Assembly (NCBI GenBank): GCA_016709305.1
Contig: JADJNA010000034.1
Location: 1-61,967, forward strand
Length of the DNA stretch: 61,967 bases
Origin: Candidatus Villigracilis saccharophilus
GTDB taxonomy: Bacteria; Chloroflexota; Anaerolineae; Anaerolineales; Villigracilaceae
Direction: 5' to 3'
Below the pieces are notes generated by a model. The model had not been told where the DNA came from. It searched no databases and saw only the letters and a program-made list of their open reading frames with translations. A program made the position numbers and the translations under genes. Below are positions 1 through 11,145 of the stretch, piece by piece. Position 1 is the stretch's first letter, and each line of letters begins with the position of its first letter.

Positions 1-1
1 T

Positions 2-301
2 CGTGCCTTCCATGTTATTGGGGGACTGATGGTCCCATACAAAATGCTGCCGGATATCGCAGGAAATTCGCCCAACTTTGCCTGCCACCAGGCGATGAAT
101 GCTTCAATGGGTTGGCTGGGAAAGGATGCCGCCTTTTCTCCCTGGGGCTCGGTCATTATGTTACTGATCAGTGGAATTTTGGCATTTGGGCTGGCTGTCT
201 ATCTTTTTAGCTGGGACAGTCGCAACACAACGCGGCGCGGACATCCCATACTGGCATTATTGGTTTTATTGCCATATGCCTTGGGAATATTCCTTTGGTG
301 A
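2..301 (+). CDS. C-terminal fragment of an ABC-2-like membrane permease (5' end outside window)
   Basis: The frame is open from base 2 and ends at TGA 299-301, so the gene begins outside the window. The visible 99 residues include a loop with a Leu-Pro-Asp-Ile pattern, then two hydrophobic segments near the C-terminus: about 20 residues before the SWDSRN stretch and 17 residues ending in FLW. This layout, with a polar loop, a last membrane helix and a short cytoplasmic tail, resembles the end of ABC-2 type export permeases. The call rests on shape rather than on a decisive motif. Another polytopic membrane protein is possible. Confidence 0.4.
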   Translation, partial: RAFHVIGGLMVPYKMLPDIAGNSPNFACHQAMNASMGWLGKDAAFSPWGSVIMLLISGILAFGLAVYLFSWDSRNTTRRGHPILALLVLLPYALGIFLW

Positions 302-415
302 AAGAGAATATGCAAAAGATGGGCTGGGAGTTCATGACCGCTGTGATGGATATTGTCACCGATGCGCTGTTCCGCTCGATAATGTGTGTAGGTATTGACC
401 CACTGAGGCGGCGGC

Positions 416-1390
416 ATGGCGCAAGTGGCGAAGGCCGAAACCGAAAAAATGAGACCGATAATGCGTTTATATCAAAGTGAGGAAGATTACTGGCGGATCC
501 GCGAATTTTTGCGATCTGTGATGCTGTCTAATGATCGCCGCGAATTAAGCTGGCATGTTGCGCGTTGGGATTACTGGGTATGGTTTGCCAATCCTGATAT
601 CGAAAAAATAGCCCCCCCAGAAAATGTGTTTATCTGGGAGACCGCGGCTGGGCAAATCGCAGCGGTGTTGAATCCTGAACAACGCGGTCATGCTTTTCCT
701 CAGATCCATCCCGATTTCCGTACACCAGAGCTTGACGAGGAAATGATCGCAGTCGCCGAAGAGCGCCTGATCACTGCCGATAAAGATGGTCATCAGAAAT
801 TATGTTTCTGGATCGATTCGAAGGATAAATCCTATCAGGGGTTTCTTACCCGTCGTGGTTTCCATAAAGTCGATTTACCCGAATCACAGGAATATCAGCA
901 TCGCCTCTCATTAAATGAGCCGCTTCCGGAACCACCGCTGGTTGCGGGCACACTTCGTTCATTGGGTGGTGGCCTTGAGTTGCTTGAGCGCTGCTACGCT
1001 TCGGGGCTTGGATTCCACAACGATGATATACATGTTGCGCGTGATAACCGTGATCATTCGAACTGGTATCACCATATTCAATCCGCACCACTCTACCGCC
1101 GCGATTTGGATATTGTTGCTCTCGCTTCTGATGGATCAATTGCCTCTTTCTGCACGATTTGGTTCGATGATGTGACTCGCACAGCATACATTGAACCGGT
1201 GGCGACGGTGCCCGCCCACCGCAAAAAAGGACTCGGCAAGGCTGTAATAATGGAGGGACTGCAGCGCCTCAAAGGCATGGGATGCAAGATGGCATTTGTC
1301 GGCGGGTATTCTGAAGCGGCAAACGCTCTGTACTTTTCCACTATGGGTTCAGCCTATGACGTCTCCGAATCATGGGAAAAGTATTATTGA
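416..1390 (+). CDS. GNAT-family N-acetyltransferase, tandem-domain form
   Basis: The 324-residue protein has two GNAT-like halves. The C-terminal half carries the acetyl-CoA pyrophosphate loop: a beta strand AYIEPVATVP followed by HRKKGLGKAV, which fits the R-x-x-G-x-G/A signature at about residue 270, then the motif B region with NALYFSTMG near the end. The N-terminal half (RLYQSEEDYWRIREFL) looks like a degenerate GNAT fold. The acceptor substrate cannot be inferred. I chose ATG 416 because a GAGG sequence lies seven bases upstream; ATG 449 and ATG 461 are alternatives that would remove 11 or 15 residues. The gene converges on the minus-strand GGDEF gene with only 20 bp between their ends. 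Confidence 0.75.
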   Translation: MAQVAKAETEKMRPIMRLYQSEEDYWRIREFLRSVMLSNDRRELSWHVARWDYWVWFANPDIEKIAPPENVFIWETAAGQIAAVLNPEQRGHAFPQIHPDFRTPELDEEMIAVAEERLITADKDGHQKLCFWIDSKDKSYQGFLTRRGFHKVDLPESQEYQHRLSLNEPLPEPPLVAGTLRSLGGGLELLERCYASGLGFHNDDIHVARDNRDHSNWYHHIQSAPLYRRDLDIVALASDGSIASFCTIWFDDVTRTAYIEPVATVPAHRKKGLGKAVIMEGLQRLKGMGCKMAFVGGYSEAANALYFSTMGSAYDVSESWEKYY

Positions 1391-1410
1391 GCATGAATTG
1401 TGTTTATTAA

Positions 1411-3829
1411 TCAATCCTTTATGAACTTCATGACCCGATTGCGCCCGCCATTCTTTGCCTGATACATAGCTGTATCGGCATTTCTGAGCATGTCATCTAT
1501 TCCAGTCATATTCTTATAAAGAGCAGTTACTCCGATAGATGTGGTAATAGACAATGCCTCCCTTAATTCCTCAAAAGTTGTGTTTGCGATGGTCTGTCTA
1601 ATTCGTTCAGCCAGGACGAAGGCATCCTCCAAAGATGTGTTTGGCAAAAGTACGGCAAATTCCTCGCCACCCAATCGCCCGAGAATATCAATTTCACGTA
1701 ACACGGCGTTCAAGGGCGCTGCAAATTGATGGAGAGTTGTATCTCCGACTTCATGGCCATAGGTATCATTAACTTTTTTAAACTCGTCTACGTCCAGCAT
1801 TAATAATGCAAGTGGATGATTATTTCGAATCGCGCGTTTGAACTCATCCACGCCCCGTTGCATAAAATATCGACGGTTGTGTAAGCCCGTCAAATAATCG
1901 GTTGCCGCCAATTTTCCAGTTCGATGTTCATGGTTCGGATCTTTTCTTCGGCCGCTTTGCGGGCAGTAATATCTTCTATTCACCGAGACAAAGTGCGTGA
2001 TGTTGCCGTTTGGATCAAAAATCGGGGAAATTGAAGCGGAACTCCAGTATGACTCGCCGTTTTTCTTATGGGCGAGAAATTCACCCCGCCATTCTTTTCC
2101 AGACTGAATGGTCTGCCACGGTTCAGGATATATTGTGCGTGGTGGGTTATCAGATCTCAATAGGCGCGGGATTTTGCCACGCACTTCCTCAATCAAATAA
2201 CCGTTCAGCTTGGTAAATTTTGGATTGACGTATTCGACCTCCCCTCCACATCTGTAATAACGATGGAGGCTGGACTGTGTTCCACCGCGCCTGAGAGTTG
2301 ACGCAATTGGTCTTCTACACGCTTACGCTCCGTAATATCATGCCCGATGGTTGATGAGGCAATGATCTTGCCTTCCGTATCCCTGATCGGCGAAATACCA
2401 AAGACAACATTAATTTGGCGGCTATCTTTCTAGTGCGGACTGTCTCAAAACGGAGATTGGGATGCCATTCTTTATTTTTTCGAAAATTTGAAAGACTTCA
2501 TCCTTAAGCTCAGGCGGAACAAGGATTGAAATTGACTTGCCCACCATTTCACTTTCGGTATAGCCATAGGTTAACCAGGCGCTTTTATTCCAATTCAAAA
2601 TAATGCCATCCAATGTTGTGCTAAGGATGATATCTTCTGAATCCTCCACAATGGCAGCGAGTTGAGCCACCTTTGCCTCAGCGATTTTGCGTAAGGTAAC
2701 ATCGGTTGTGGTGATAACGATACGCCAGTCTGGAAAATCCAACGGCACTGCATTGACGTTGGTCCAAACCACTTGACCGTTTTCTTGACAATCCCAGTTT
2801 CTACATTAAATACCGCCTCTCGTTCGCGGGTCGCCCGTACGCTTGCAAATTCATCTGCCGTCATGGTTGTACCATCTTTGCGAAGATAGGTCCGCTGGCG
2901 GTAATTCCCTTGCAGTAGCGCGGCATGGGTCATTCCCAGAATACGTTCCAACGCTGGATTAACATAGATAACGTTGTTATCTGGATCCAGCACCGAAACC
3001 CCCACTGGCAACAACTCGAACAAGGCTCTGAGCTTACGCTCGCTTTCTTGTAGCGCGGCTTGTGCCAGCTTGCGCCTGTTATATCGCGGAAAATTACCAG
3101 ATCACAGACCTGATCCTGCCAGGTTGTCCTGGTGCCGGTCACCTCGGCAGGGAAATTCGAGCCATCCTTACGTTTGATTATTGATTCATAAGCATTTGGT
3201 ACAGGCAGTCCTGCAATTCGGTCTGTCAATCGTTGCTGAAGGATGGGATAGGCAGCGGGATCCGCCAGATCTTTTAAGATGGGTTTGCAGCAACTCCTGA
3301 ACGGAATATCCCAACATTTCAGCAGCATGTTGATTGGCATAAACATGTTGTCCCTCTGCAGATGCAATGAGAATGCCATTTGGCGAACTTTCTGCAAGAT
3401 TTCGAAAATTTGTCTCATTGCTGATAACCGCATTTTCCATGCGCTTGCGATCCGTGATGTCATGGATGATCGAGAAAAGGTATTGCTTGTTTTGTAAAGT
3501 GACCGGAGAAGAATGAACTTCCACGATGCGCCTCTTCCCGCTGGCCAGTCTGTGAGGAAAAACAAAATAATTTCGGTTTGAATTATTTGCCCTCTCACGC
3601 TCCGCTGCCACTTCCTGTGATGGCAAGGTGACATTTCGGATCAGCATGGTACAAAGTTTCTTTTGGGATACCCGCAGAAATTTACGGCAGCTTTGTTGGC
3701 ATACAGAATGTTTCCCCTCCCGCCTGATCACCAACATGATCGCTGAGTGGTTGTCAAACATAAGTTGAAGCGTCTGTTTGTTGGGCAATGTATGCGGCTT
3801 GAGATTGGATATGTTTTTATTGATGCCAT
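1411..3829 (-). CDS. Multi-PAS diguanylate cyclase (GGDEF), reading frame broken by several indels
   Basis: Pieces of one protein of about 805 residues lie in successive frames. In order they are about five PAS modules (starts MFDNHSAIMLVI, NLAESSPNGILI, FELLPVGVSVLD, IVEDSEDIILST, AVEHSPASIVIT), several ending in the DITERK-type linker, then a GGDEF domain. The active site is GGEEF, and the inhibitory site REID lies exactly five residues before it, so the enzyme should make c-di-GMP and be product-inhibited. Breaks fall at homopolymers: GGGG near 2249, AAAA near 1912, others near 2430, 2780, 3050, 3280 and 3650-3720. Restoring one base at the first two rejoins conserved sequence. The start at 3829 is set by GGAG seven bases upstream, 15 bp after the HD-GYP gene, so it is the last gene of the operon. 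Confidence 0.8.
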
Positions 3830-3844
3830 ACCGCTACTCCGTGA

Positions 3845-4843
3845 TCAATATTCGATAATCATTTTTAAGTATTCGTGAACAACCTGCGGGTCAAAATGCT
3901 TCCCCGCTTGGTCCTCGATATATTTGATCGCATCCTTACCCGACCATGCCTTCCGATAGGGGCGGTCTGATAGCAAAGCATCCCAAACATCCACAACCGC
4001 AAAAAGCCGCGCTGCCAGTGGTATCTCCGCGCCTATTAAGCCGCGTGGATAGCCGCTGCCATCCCATCTTTCGTGATGACAATATGGTATATCGAGGGCG
4101 GGCAGCAGGAATTCGATCGAAGACAACCATTGGTATGCATAAACAGGATGCAAACGCATGACCTGCCATTCCTCTTCGGTTAATTTATCCTCCTTAAGCA
4201 GGATTGAATCTGGAATGCCTAACTTCCCCATGTCATGCAGCAATGTGCCCCGTCGAATATCAGCCAATTCCTCATCCCTAAAACCGGCCGCTTGAGCAAA
4301 TTTCAAGGTCATCTGTGTTACACGATTCGTATGGTCTTCGGTTCCCTTATCCCTTCGATCCAGGGCACTTAACCAGCTTTCAATTGTCTTATCGTATGCG
4401 ATCAGCAATTCACTTTGTTTTTCAGCGATACGGCGATAACGGTTTAGACGCAAGATGGTGTGAAGACGGGCAAGTAGTTCCATTCTGTTGTAAGGTTTGC
4501 TGATGAAATCATCCGCTCCAGACCTTTAATCCGTAATACGGGAAGTGTCATCATCCAGGGACGTGATCAGCAGGATGGGGATTTCAGCAATATCCGGCAT
4601 GAGACGAATGCGCTTACACACTTCGAATCCGTCCATTTGAGGCATCATCACATCCAACAGGATCAGGTCAGGGTGAAGTTTGTCCGCAGCTTCTATTCCA
4701 TCTGGACCATTGAATTCAAAAACAGATCATAGGGTTCGATGCAAGCAACCTTCGATCGCCATGGCGGAGACCGAATCATCATCGATGATCAGGATTTTGG
4801 GTCTGGAATTATCGGTTCGAATTATTCCTTTTGGTTTGCTCAT
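3845..4843 (-). CDS. Response regulator with HD-GYP output domain (c-di-GMP phosphodiesterase), frame broken
   Basis: The N-terminal receiver domain begins MSKPKG, has the acidic pair in KILIIDDDSVSA and the phospho-acceptor region LILLDVMMPQMDG. It is read across a frame break near 4720 and an in-frame TAA near 4530. The C-terminal domain, about residues 125-333, is an intact HD-GYP domain with HDMGKLGIP and HHERWDGSGYPRGL, the residues that bind the metal centre. Proteins of this class hydrolyse c-di-GMP to pGpG or GMP. Its ATG overlaps the TGA of the NarL-type gene (ATGA at 4840-4843), so the two are translationally coupled. Downstream, 15 bp away, is the opposing enzyme, a GGDEF cyclase. 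Confidence 0.85.
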
Positions 4844-5487
4844 GGTGAGATCAAGCCCTGTTGGATGGCAAACCGTACCAGGTCTGCCTGGGAGGTAAAG
4901 CGCATTTTCGCCATTATATGAGCGCGATGCGATTCGACCGTGCGGACACTCAGGGTCAATTTTTCAGCGATGGCGGCGTTTGAATTGCCTTCGGCGATAT
5001 GTTGCAATACTTCACGTTCGCGGTTTGATAAAACAGCCAAAAGATCAGGTTTGTCGAGGTCCGCATTCAGAAGGATCTCAAGCACTTCGCTCGCGATGGA
5101 ACTGCTCAAATACCGTTTGCCTTCCAGCGCATTTTGAATGGCTTGCAGGATCTCTGAAAAATCGGAATCCTTTAGAACATATCCCATGGCGCCGCTTTGT
5201 AATGCGCGCACAACATAAGTGGAGTTGGCATGCATGGATAGAATGATCAATTTTGACTTGTATCCTCTTTGCTGTGCGATCTTGGCAGCTTCAATTCCGT
5301 TCAGATCAGGCATCATGACGTCCAATAAGGTGATATCAGGAGAAAGTTCCTCCATCAACTTTAGGGCTTCCAATCCATTACTTGCTTCTCCGACGATTTC
5401 GTATCCCGGCTGCGCCTCCAGCAGGGAACGCATTCCCTGCCGTACCAATTTATGATCATCAGCAAGAATGATTTTTATCAGATTCAT
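4840..5487 (-). CDS. NarL/FixJ-type response regulator with LuxR DNA-binding domain
   Basis: The gene is intact at 215 residues. Residues 1-120 form a receiver domain with the acidic pair D10-D11, phospho-acceptor D56 (ITLLDVMMPD) and K107 (YVLKDSD). Residues 148-212 form a LuxR helix-turn-helix (LSNREREVLQHIAEGNSN, then the recognition helix SVRTVESHRAHIMAKM). It should bind DNA as a dimer once phosphorylated. The kinase gene lies immediately upstream with only a 3-bp gap, and its HisKA_3 dimerisation domain is the type that pairs with NarL-family regulators, so I infer a cognate pair. The target promoters are unknown. Confidence 0.92.
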   Translation of the reverse strand: MNLIKIILADDHKLVRQGMRSLLEAQPGYEIVGEASNGLEALKLMEELSPDITLLDVMMPDLNGIEAAKIAQQRGYKSKLIILSMHANSTYVVRALQSGAMGYVLKDSDFSEILQAIQNALEGKRYLSSSIASEVLEILLNADLDKPDLLAVLSNREREVLQHIAEGNSNAAIAEKLTLSVRTVESHRAHIMAKMRFTSQADLVRFAIQQGLISP

Positions 5488-5490
5488 AAT

Positions 5491-6579
5491 TTACTCCGTC
5501 GGATCAAGATCGAATTCTGCAAGGACGAGTGTGCCTTTCCCAGGCGCTGATTGCAGCACAAATCGCCCGCCTGCGAGTTTTACGCGTTCTTTCATGCCCG
5601 ATAACCCGCTGGAGGCAAGGGGGTGTCTTTGATTGGATATCAAATCCCTTGCCGGCATCTGCAATGGAGATCAGCAATAGGTCCGGGCTTTTGTGATCAA
5701 TATAACGATGCCTTCGGATACCCCGCAATGACGGGAAATGTTGGTGAGGGCTTCCTGAACGATCTGAAAAACCGTGGTTTCAATATTTTTATTAAAACGA
5801 TACTCCGCCAGGGGATTGATATTGTGCTGGACGGCGATCCGGGTACGGTTGGTGAAGCGTTTAAAGAGGTCATCCAGCGCAGCTGGCAGTCCAAAATCAT
5901 CCAACGCAGCTGGACGTAAGTTAAGTGACATTTCGCGCACCCGCTGTAATAATTCATTTGCGACCATCCGTGCTTCCACGAGAAGGCCGGAGGTGTCTTC
6001 ATCCTGGCGTTCAAGGATAAGCTTTAACCCGGTAATGAGCTGCCCGATCTCATCGTGCAATTCCACAGCCACGTAGCGCCGTTCCTCTTCCTGTGCATCC
6101 AGGATCTGTCTTGAAAGGGTTTGCAATTGCTGGTTTGTTGTGGAAAGTTCTGCGAGGGTGGATTGCAGTTTTTCACGCTCATTGAGAAGGTGACGGTATC
6201 GATCCACCCGTCGCAAAGTGTTCAGACGGAATTCCAGTTCGAGACTGTCGAATGGTTTGGATAAAAAGTCATCCGCGCCAACCATCAGGCTGTTTAGTTT
6301 TACGTCACGGTCATCCAGGGCGGTGATCATAATGATCGGAACTTCACCAATGGCAGGGTCGGAACGGATCCGCTTGCAGACTTCATAGCCGTTCATGCGC
6401 GGCATCATCACATCCAGCAGAATCACATCTGGATTGATTTGCTTTGCGATTTCTATTCCTTGCACACCATCCACCGCCATTTCGATCAAGTAATTGGGTT
6501 TTGCAAGCAGGCCTGCCAGGGCGTTGCGAGTTATGGTGTCATCGTCCACAATCAGGATTGTATAAGGTTGTTCGCTCAT
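5491..6579 (-). CDS. Receiver-containing sensor histidine kinase of the HisKA_3 (NarX/DegS) type, frame broken near the end
   Basis: The order is an N-terminal receiver (residues 1-125, ILIVDDDTITRN and VILLDVMMPRMNG), a coiled-coil linker, a HisKA_3 domain whose phospho-acceptor histidine is in VAVELHDEIGQLITG, and an HATPase_c domain with VQEALTNISRH as N-box and ADAGKGFD as D-box. Two frame breaks, near 5705 and at a run of five C near 5613, interrupt the HATPase part. Read through them, the protein ends in a normal G-box (SAPGKGTLV) at TAA 5491-5493, giving about 362 residues. There are no membrane helices, so it is a cytoplasmic relay kinase. It overlaps the hybrid kinase upstream by ATGA (6576-6579) and precedes the NarL-type regulator by 3 bp. 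Confidence 0.85.
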
Positions 6580-9500
6580 GACTTGTTTCCGATCAATTTT
6601 TGTATTGTAGCCATTAATTCTCTTAAACGTATCGGCTTGCTACGTATTCATTGGCGCGACTCTTCAGACATATTCACGGTCACCTGGCATTGCCAGGGCG
6701 GTGACAGCAACTACCCGGGATGCTCGTGACCAACGGATCAGCATGGGAACGTACACGGCGAATCGTTTCCAGCCCATCCATGCCGGGCATTTGGATATCG
6801 ACCAGCAGGATGTCAGGATGGATTTCTTCGACCCTCTCCAGCAGCTCGTAACCGTTACGAACCTTGATCGCACGATAGTGATTTACTTCAAGAAATTCCG
6901 CGATGACCTGCAAAACCAATTCGTGATCATCTGCAAGCATGATTAAAGGCGGGTGCGAATTCTCAGAGGGCAATCCGGAACCAGGTTCAAAATGTGATGG
7001 GACGGGGGCTGGCACGGCGCGTTGATACGCCCAGGGTAATGTAACAATGAAACGGCTGCCCTGTCCAGTTACGCTTTCGACTGCAATGCTTCCGTTGTGC
7101 ATTTCAGTAAGGCGCTGAACCAGAGATAATCCAAGTCCCGAGCCGGCGTATTCACGTGCGAGGCTGCTGTCGATTTGCACAAAAGGTTTAAAGAGCTTGT
7201 ATAGGTCTTCAGTTTTTATACCAATGCCTTTATCCCAAACGATTAAACGGATAACTTGCTCGGTTTCATCTGCTTGAACTTCCAATCCCATTCTCCATTT
7301 GGCGGGGTGAATTTAACGGCATTGCTGAGCAGGTTTACAAGAATTTGTTTTAGACGGCGCGCGTCTGCGTCAATCATGACGGGGTCTACCGCAGGAGAGT
7401 AATGCAGATTCTGTTTCTTATGTTGGGTCATGCCCTTTACCATTTGCAGGCTCGCCTGGCACACATCTGCGAGTATGCAGGGAGCAAACTGCAGTTCCAG
7501 CTTCCCCGCCTCGATCTTGGAAAGGTCAAGTATATCGTTGATCAGCTCAAGCAAATGACGGCCGCTTTCCTCGATCATGGATAAAGTATTTTTCTGCCGA
7601 TCGTTCAAAGGTCCATACGTGTTCAACAGCATCGCTTCAGAAAGACCTAGAATGCCTGTGAGAGGGGTGCGTAATTCATGGCTCACACTCGCGAGGAATT
7701 CATCCCGTGATCGTAAAGCCCGCGCAAGGTCAGCGTTGACTCGGCTGAGATCGGCAGTGCGTTTTTCCACCCGCGTTTCCAATTCGCTGGTATGTTGACG
7801 GATCAGTTCCTCGGCTTGTTTACGCTCTGTGATGTCGGTGTGGGTTCCCAGCATTCTGAGAGCGCTTCCTTCCTTGCTCCACTCCACTACCTTGCCGAGG
7901 GAGAGGATCCACTTCCAGTTTCCAGACTTCGTCTTTTGACGAAATTCAACCCGATATTCTGGCAAGAGACCACTGACATAGTTCGAATACGCCTTTGATG
8001 TGATCTCGCGATCATCAGGGCAAAAGTTTTCGGATCATAACCAAGCATTTGTGCGTATTCATCATTAACGATTGCCTCCCCAGTTTGAACATTGAGATCG
8101 TACAAACCCTGGTTCGCTGCGTGCAGCGACAATCGTAGTCTTTCTTCGCTTTGGCGAAGCGCTTCTTCCACCTTCTTTCGTTCAGTGATATCCGATTTGA
8201 CGGCAATGAAATGAGCAATTTCGCCGGCCTCGTTCCTTACGGGCGTGATCGTCATTTCCTCGTCATAAAGCGTGCCATCTTTTCGGCGATTGACCAATTC
8301 GCCATGCCATACTTTTCCAGCCAATATGGTGTTCCATAAGTTCTTATAAAACGCTTGATCCTGCCTGCCTGATTTGATCAATTCACGCGGATTGTTCCCA
8401 AAAACTTCTTCGGGAAATCGATATCCGGTCAAAGCAGTAAAAGCCGGATTCGCCCATTGAATGGTTCCATCAACCTTGGTAATGACGATGGCATTTGCCG
8501 ATGCCTCCAGCATGGCGCTCTGTAAATACAGCTTTTCTTCCACTTGTTTACGTTCGGTAATCTCTTGCGAGATCACTTGTATCCCAACCAAAGCGTGTTG
8601 TTCGTCAAAGACCGGCTGGTAGGTGGAATGAAACCACTTTTTTCCTGAAGGCAGGTTAAACTCAGTGTCAAAGGATTCGGTCACACCTGAGGCCAGGACA
8701 CGCTGCATGCGTTCGGTAACGGTCGGCCCGCGTTCGGGTCCGAATATCTCCAGCGCTGTTTTCCCAAGGCTTCATTGGCCTTTATCCCCAGGCTTTTTCT
8801 GGACAGGCTGTTTTGTAAAATAAGCCGGCATTCCTTATTAAAAATTGCATTCGTGGTACCTGAATTTTCAAATACTAGTTGATATCTGTTTTGACTTTCC
8901 TGTAATGCATCTTCCGCTTGTTTGCGTGCAGTAATATCGGTGACACTGGTTATAAAATAAAGCGGGGCATTTTGTTCATCTCGCACCAGGGTGGTGTTTA
9001 CAAATGTCCAGACAGTCGTGGAATTCCAATGCAGGTATCGCTTCTCAAATTGACATGTATCCTTTTCCCCCGCTAGAAGGCTGCGAACGCTTTCGGCGCT
9101 GATGGAAATATCGTCTGGGTGGGTAATATCCTGAAAATTGACTTCTTGAAATGCATCCATCGTATAGCCGAGCATATCGGCCATTGCAGCATTCACTTTC
9201 AACAGACGGCCGTCCAGGGCTGTTAGAACATACCCGGTGGCTGTCTTTTCGAAGATCGATCTGAAACTGGCTTCACTTTTTTGCAGAATTTCTTCATTCC
9301 GCTTACGTTCGGTTATTTCCTGGACAGTCCCGCTTAATAAACTTGGCGCACCCGTTTCATCAAGTACTATCTCACCGGCTTCAGCCCAGACAACATGAAC
9401 GGAGCCGTCGTTCCATATGATGCGATATTCCAGCGGCACAGGCTTGCCTTGGGTGATCACTGAAAGGTTGCTTTGTTCCACTGCAGCGCGATCTTCCGGG

Positions 9501-10082
9501 TGGATCGCCTGCGCGATCACTTCAGCAAGATCTCCTGAGAATGTTTCTTTTTCCAGGCCAAATATGTTGTACATCTCATCCGACCAGTCAAGGTGATTGG
9601 TCTTGATATTCCATGTCCAACTGCCCATGTGGGCGAAGTGCTGCGCCTTGCGCAATTTGCTTTCCGAGTCGAGTAATTTTTCCTCGGCTTTTTTTGCTCA
9701 GTTTGCATTTTTTCTCAGAAAGCGCGTGAATTACAGCTGTCCCCAAACGTTTTAGGTTTTCCTTGATAATGTAGTTAACCGCCCCCGCTTTCATACACTC
9801 TACAGCAATATCTTCATTTTTCGATTCGGTGTAGATGATCAGGGGAGTCAGCGGCGCAATTTTCTGTAACACTTCCAGTGCGCGCATGCCGCTAAAATGC
9901 GGCAGCCAATAATCGGAAAGCACCAGATCCGGCTCGTATTTTTTGACAGCTTCCAGAAATTCCAACTGGGTCTCCACACGCCGGAATTCACAAGCCGTAA
10001 GTTCTTTTGTGATCTCTTTCATTGCCAGCGCTGCATCAGAAGGCTGGTTCTCAATAAATAAGATCCGAATTATTTTACCCAT
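6576..10082 (-). CDS. Large hybrid sensor kinase: receiver - five PAS - HisKA - HATPase - receiver, frame broken
   Basis: Consecutive frame pieces add up to one protein of about 1,170 residues. An N-terminal receiver (phospho-acceptor D57 in LVLSDYWLP) is followed by roughly five PAS/PAC modules with ITERK-type ends, a HisKA domain (SVSHELRTPLTG), HATPase_c (NLLSNAVKF, DKGIGI, GSGLGLSLV) and a C-terminal receiver (ADDHELVLQV, LLVDIQMPGMDG). No membrane span is seen, so sensing is probably cytoplasmic through the PAS domains. Frame breaks lie near 9705 (A-run), 8760 (AAAA), 8025, 7293, 6712, 6665 and 6640. The start at 10082 has AGGAA seven bases upstream. Its TGA overlaps the ATG of the next kinase. 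It is the first gene of the five-gene operon. Confidence 0.8.
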
Positions 10083-10632
10083 GAGCACATTCCTTCCAAC
10101 TCGACTTATCCAGGCCAACTAACGTCGGTTTTTTTACACCATAAAATCATAATAGCGGAATTATCGCAATCCTGCCATCCGTATTAGTACTTAATTCCAA
10201 TAAACCACAAACCGAATTGATGGGTTGCCTAGGCTTCCCTTCAAATATTAAGTAGTTTTACATGCGGTTTTTACGTAGTTAAACGAATAGAGAATCTCTC
10301 CTTTGAACCTATACTAAAGCATGGCAAAAGTGGATTTTTGCCCCAGGAAATTGAAAAATTCACTACAAATTTATGCAAATGATATAAGGTCTTTATGGAG
10401 GCATTTTCCAGATTAAGTTACTATATATTCTGCATACTAGACGGATTTTCTACTTACTTGAAAAGCGCATCTTTTTTAAGACCAATGGTATTACAGAGTA
10501 TCGCATAGTTCGGTAAAGAAAAGTTTCATGTTTCTTTCGCAATTTTTGGTAAAAAATTTACTTTTTTTATGGGATCAGCGATAAATCAATGATCAGATCC
10601 GTCAATTGAAATAACTCTGTGGAGATAAAAAT
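10083..10632. other. 550-bp AT-rich divergent intergenic region
   Basis: The region separates the minus-strand signalling operon from the plus-strand cheW-MCP pair, so it must hold promoters for both. No convincing -35/-10 pair stands out. A perfect 7-bp inverted repeat, GGCAAAA...TTTTGCC with a 6-base loop, lies at 10323-10342. A ribosome binding site, TGGAGA, lies eight to nine bases before the cheW start. No gene is visible. Confidence 0.6.
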
Positions 10633-11085
10633 ATGGAACAACAACTCGTGATCTTTGAACTGGCAAATGAATTCTACGGCATCAACATCGCTGTGGTTGA
10701 GAGCATCATCAAGATGCAGGCGATCACGCAACTGCCGCAATCTCCTTCTTATGTAAAAGGAGTCACAAACCTGCGGGGCAGTGTCTTGCCGGTGATCGAT
10801 CTGCGTTCGCGCTTTGCCTTGCAGCCAAAAGAAGATACGCGCCAGACGCGCATCATCATCGTCACGATGGGCAGCATCAAGGTCGGAGTGACCGTGGACG
10901 GAGTCTCGGAGGTCTTGCGCGTTTCCGATGAATTGATCGAGCCGCTGCCCCCGATGGTCAACTCGGTCAATTCTGTATTCTTAAAAGGCATTGTCCGACT
11001 GGAGAACCGTTTGATTATTTTGTTGGAACTAGGAAAGGTGCTTGATCTAAACGACCAGCAGGTTCTTGAAGCACTTGTGGTTTAA
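10633..11085 (+). CDS. cheW: CheW-type chemotaxis coupling protein
   Basis: The 150-residue protein spans a complete CheW domain: QQLVIFELANEFYGINI at the start, VESIIKMQAITQLPQSP, then the conserved core GVTNLRGSVLPVIDLRSRF near residues 40-60 and the second barrel ending in VRLENRLIILLELGKVL. CheW bridges a chemoreceptor and the CheA kinase at the inner face of the membrane. The receptor gene lies 60 bp downstream on the same strand. No cheA, cheY, cheR or cheB is present in the window, so the pair must use a kinase encoded elsewhere or signal to another partner. Confidence 0.93.
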   Translation: MEQQLVIFELANEFYGINIAVVESIIKMQAITQLPQSPSYVKGVTNLRGSVLPVIDLRSRFALQPKEDTRQTRIIIVTMGSIKVGVTVDGVSEVLRVSDELIEPLPPMVNSVNSVFLKGIVRLENRLIILLELGKVLDLNDQQVLEALVV

Positions 11086-11145
11086 AAATTGAAATAAATA
11101 TAGCTTCATATAAGGCAGTTAAATTAAGAATTGAAGGAGATTGAT

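Noticed and set aside
4524..4536. In-frame stop in the HD-GYP receiver as a recoding site
   Set aside because: The codon is TAA, not TGA, and it occurs beside another frame break, so read error is likelier than recoding.
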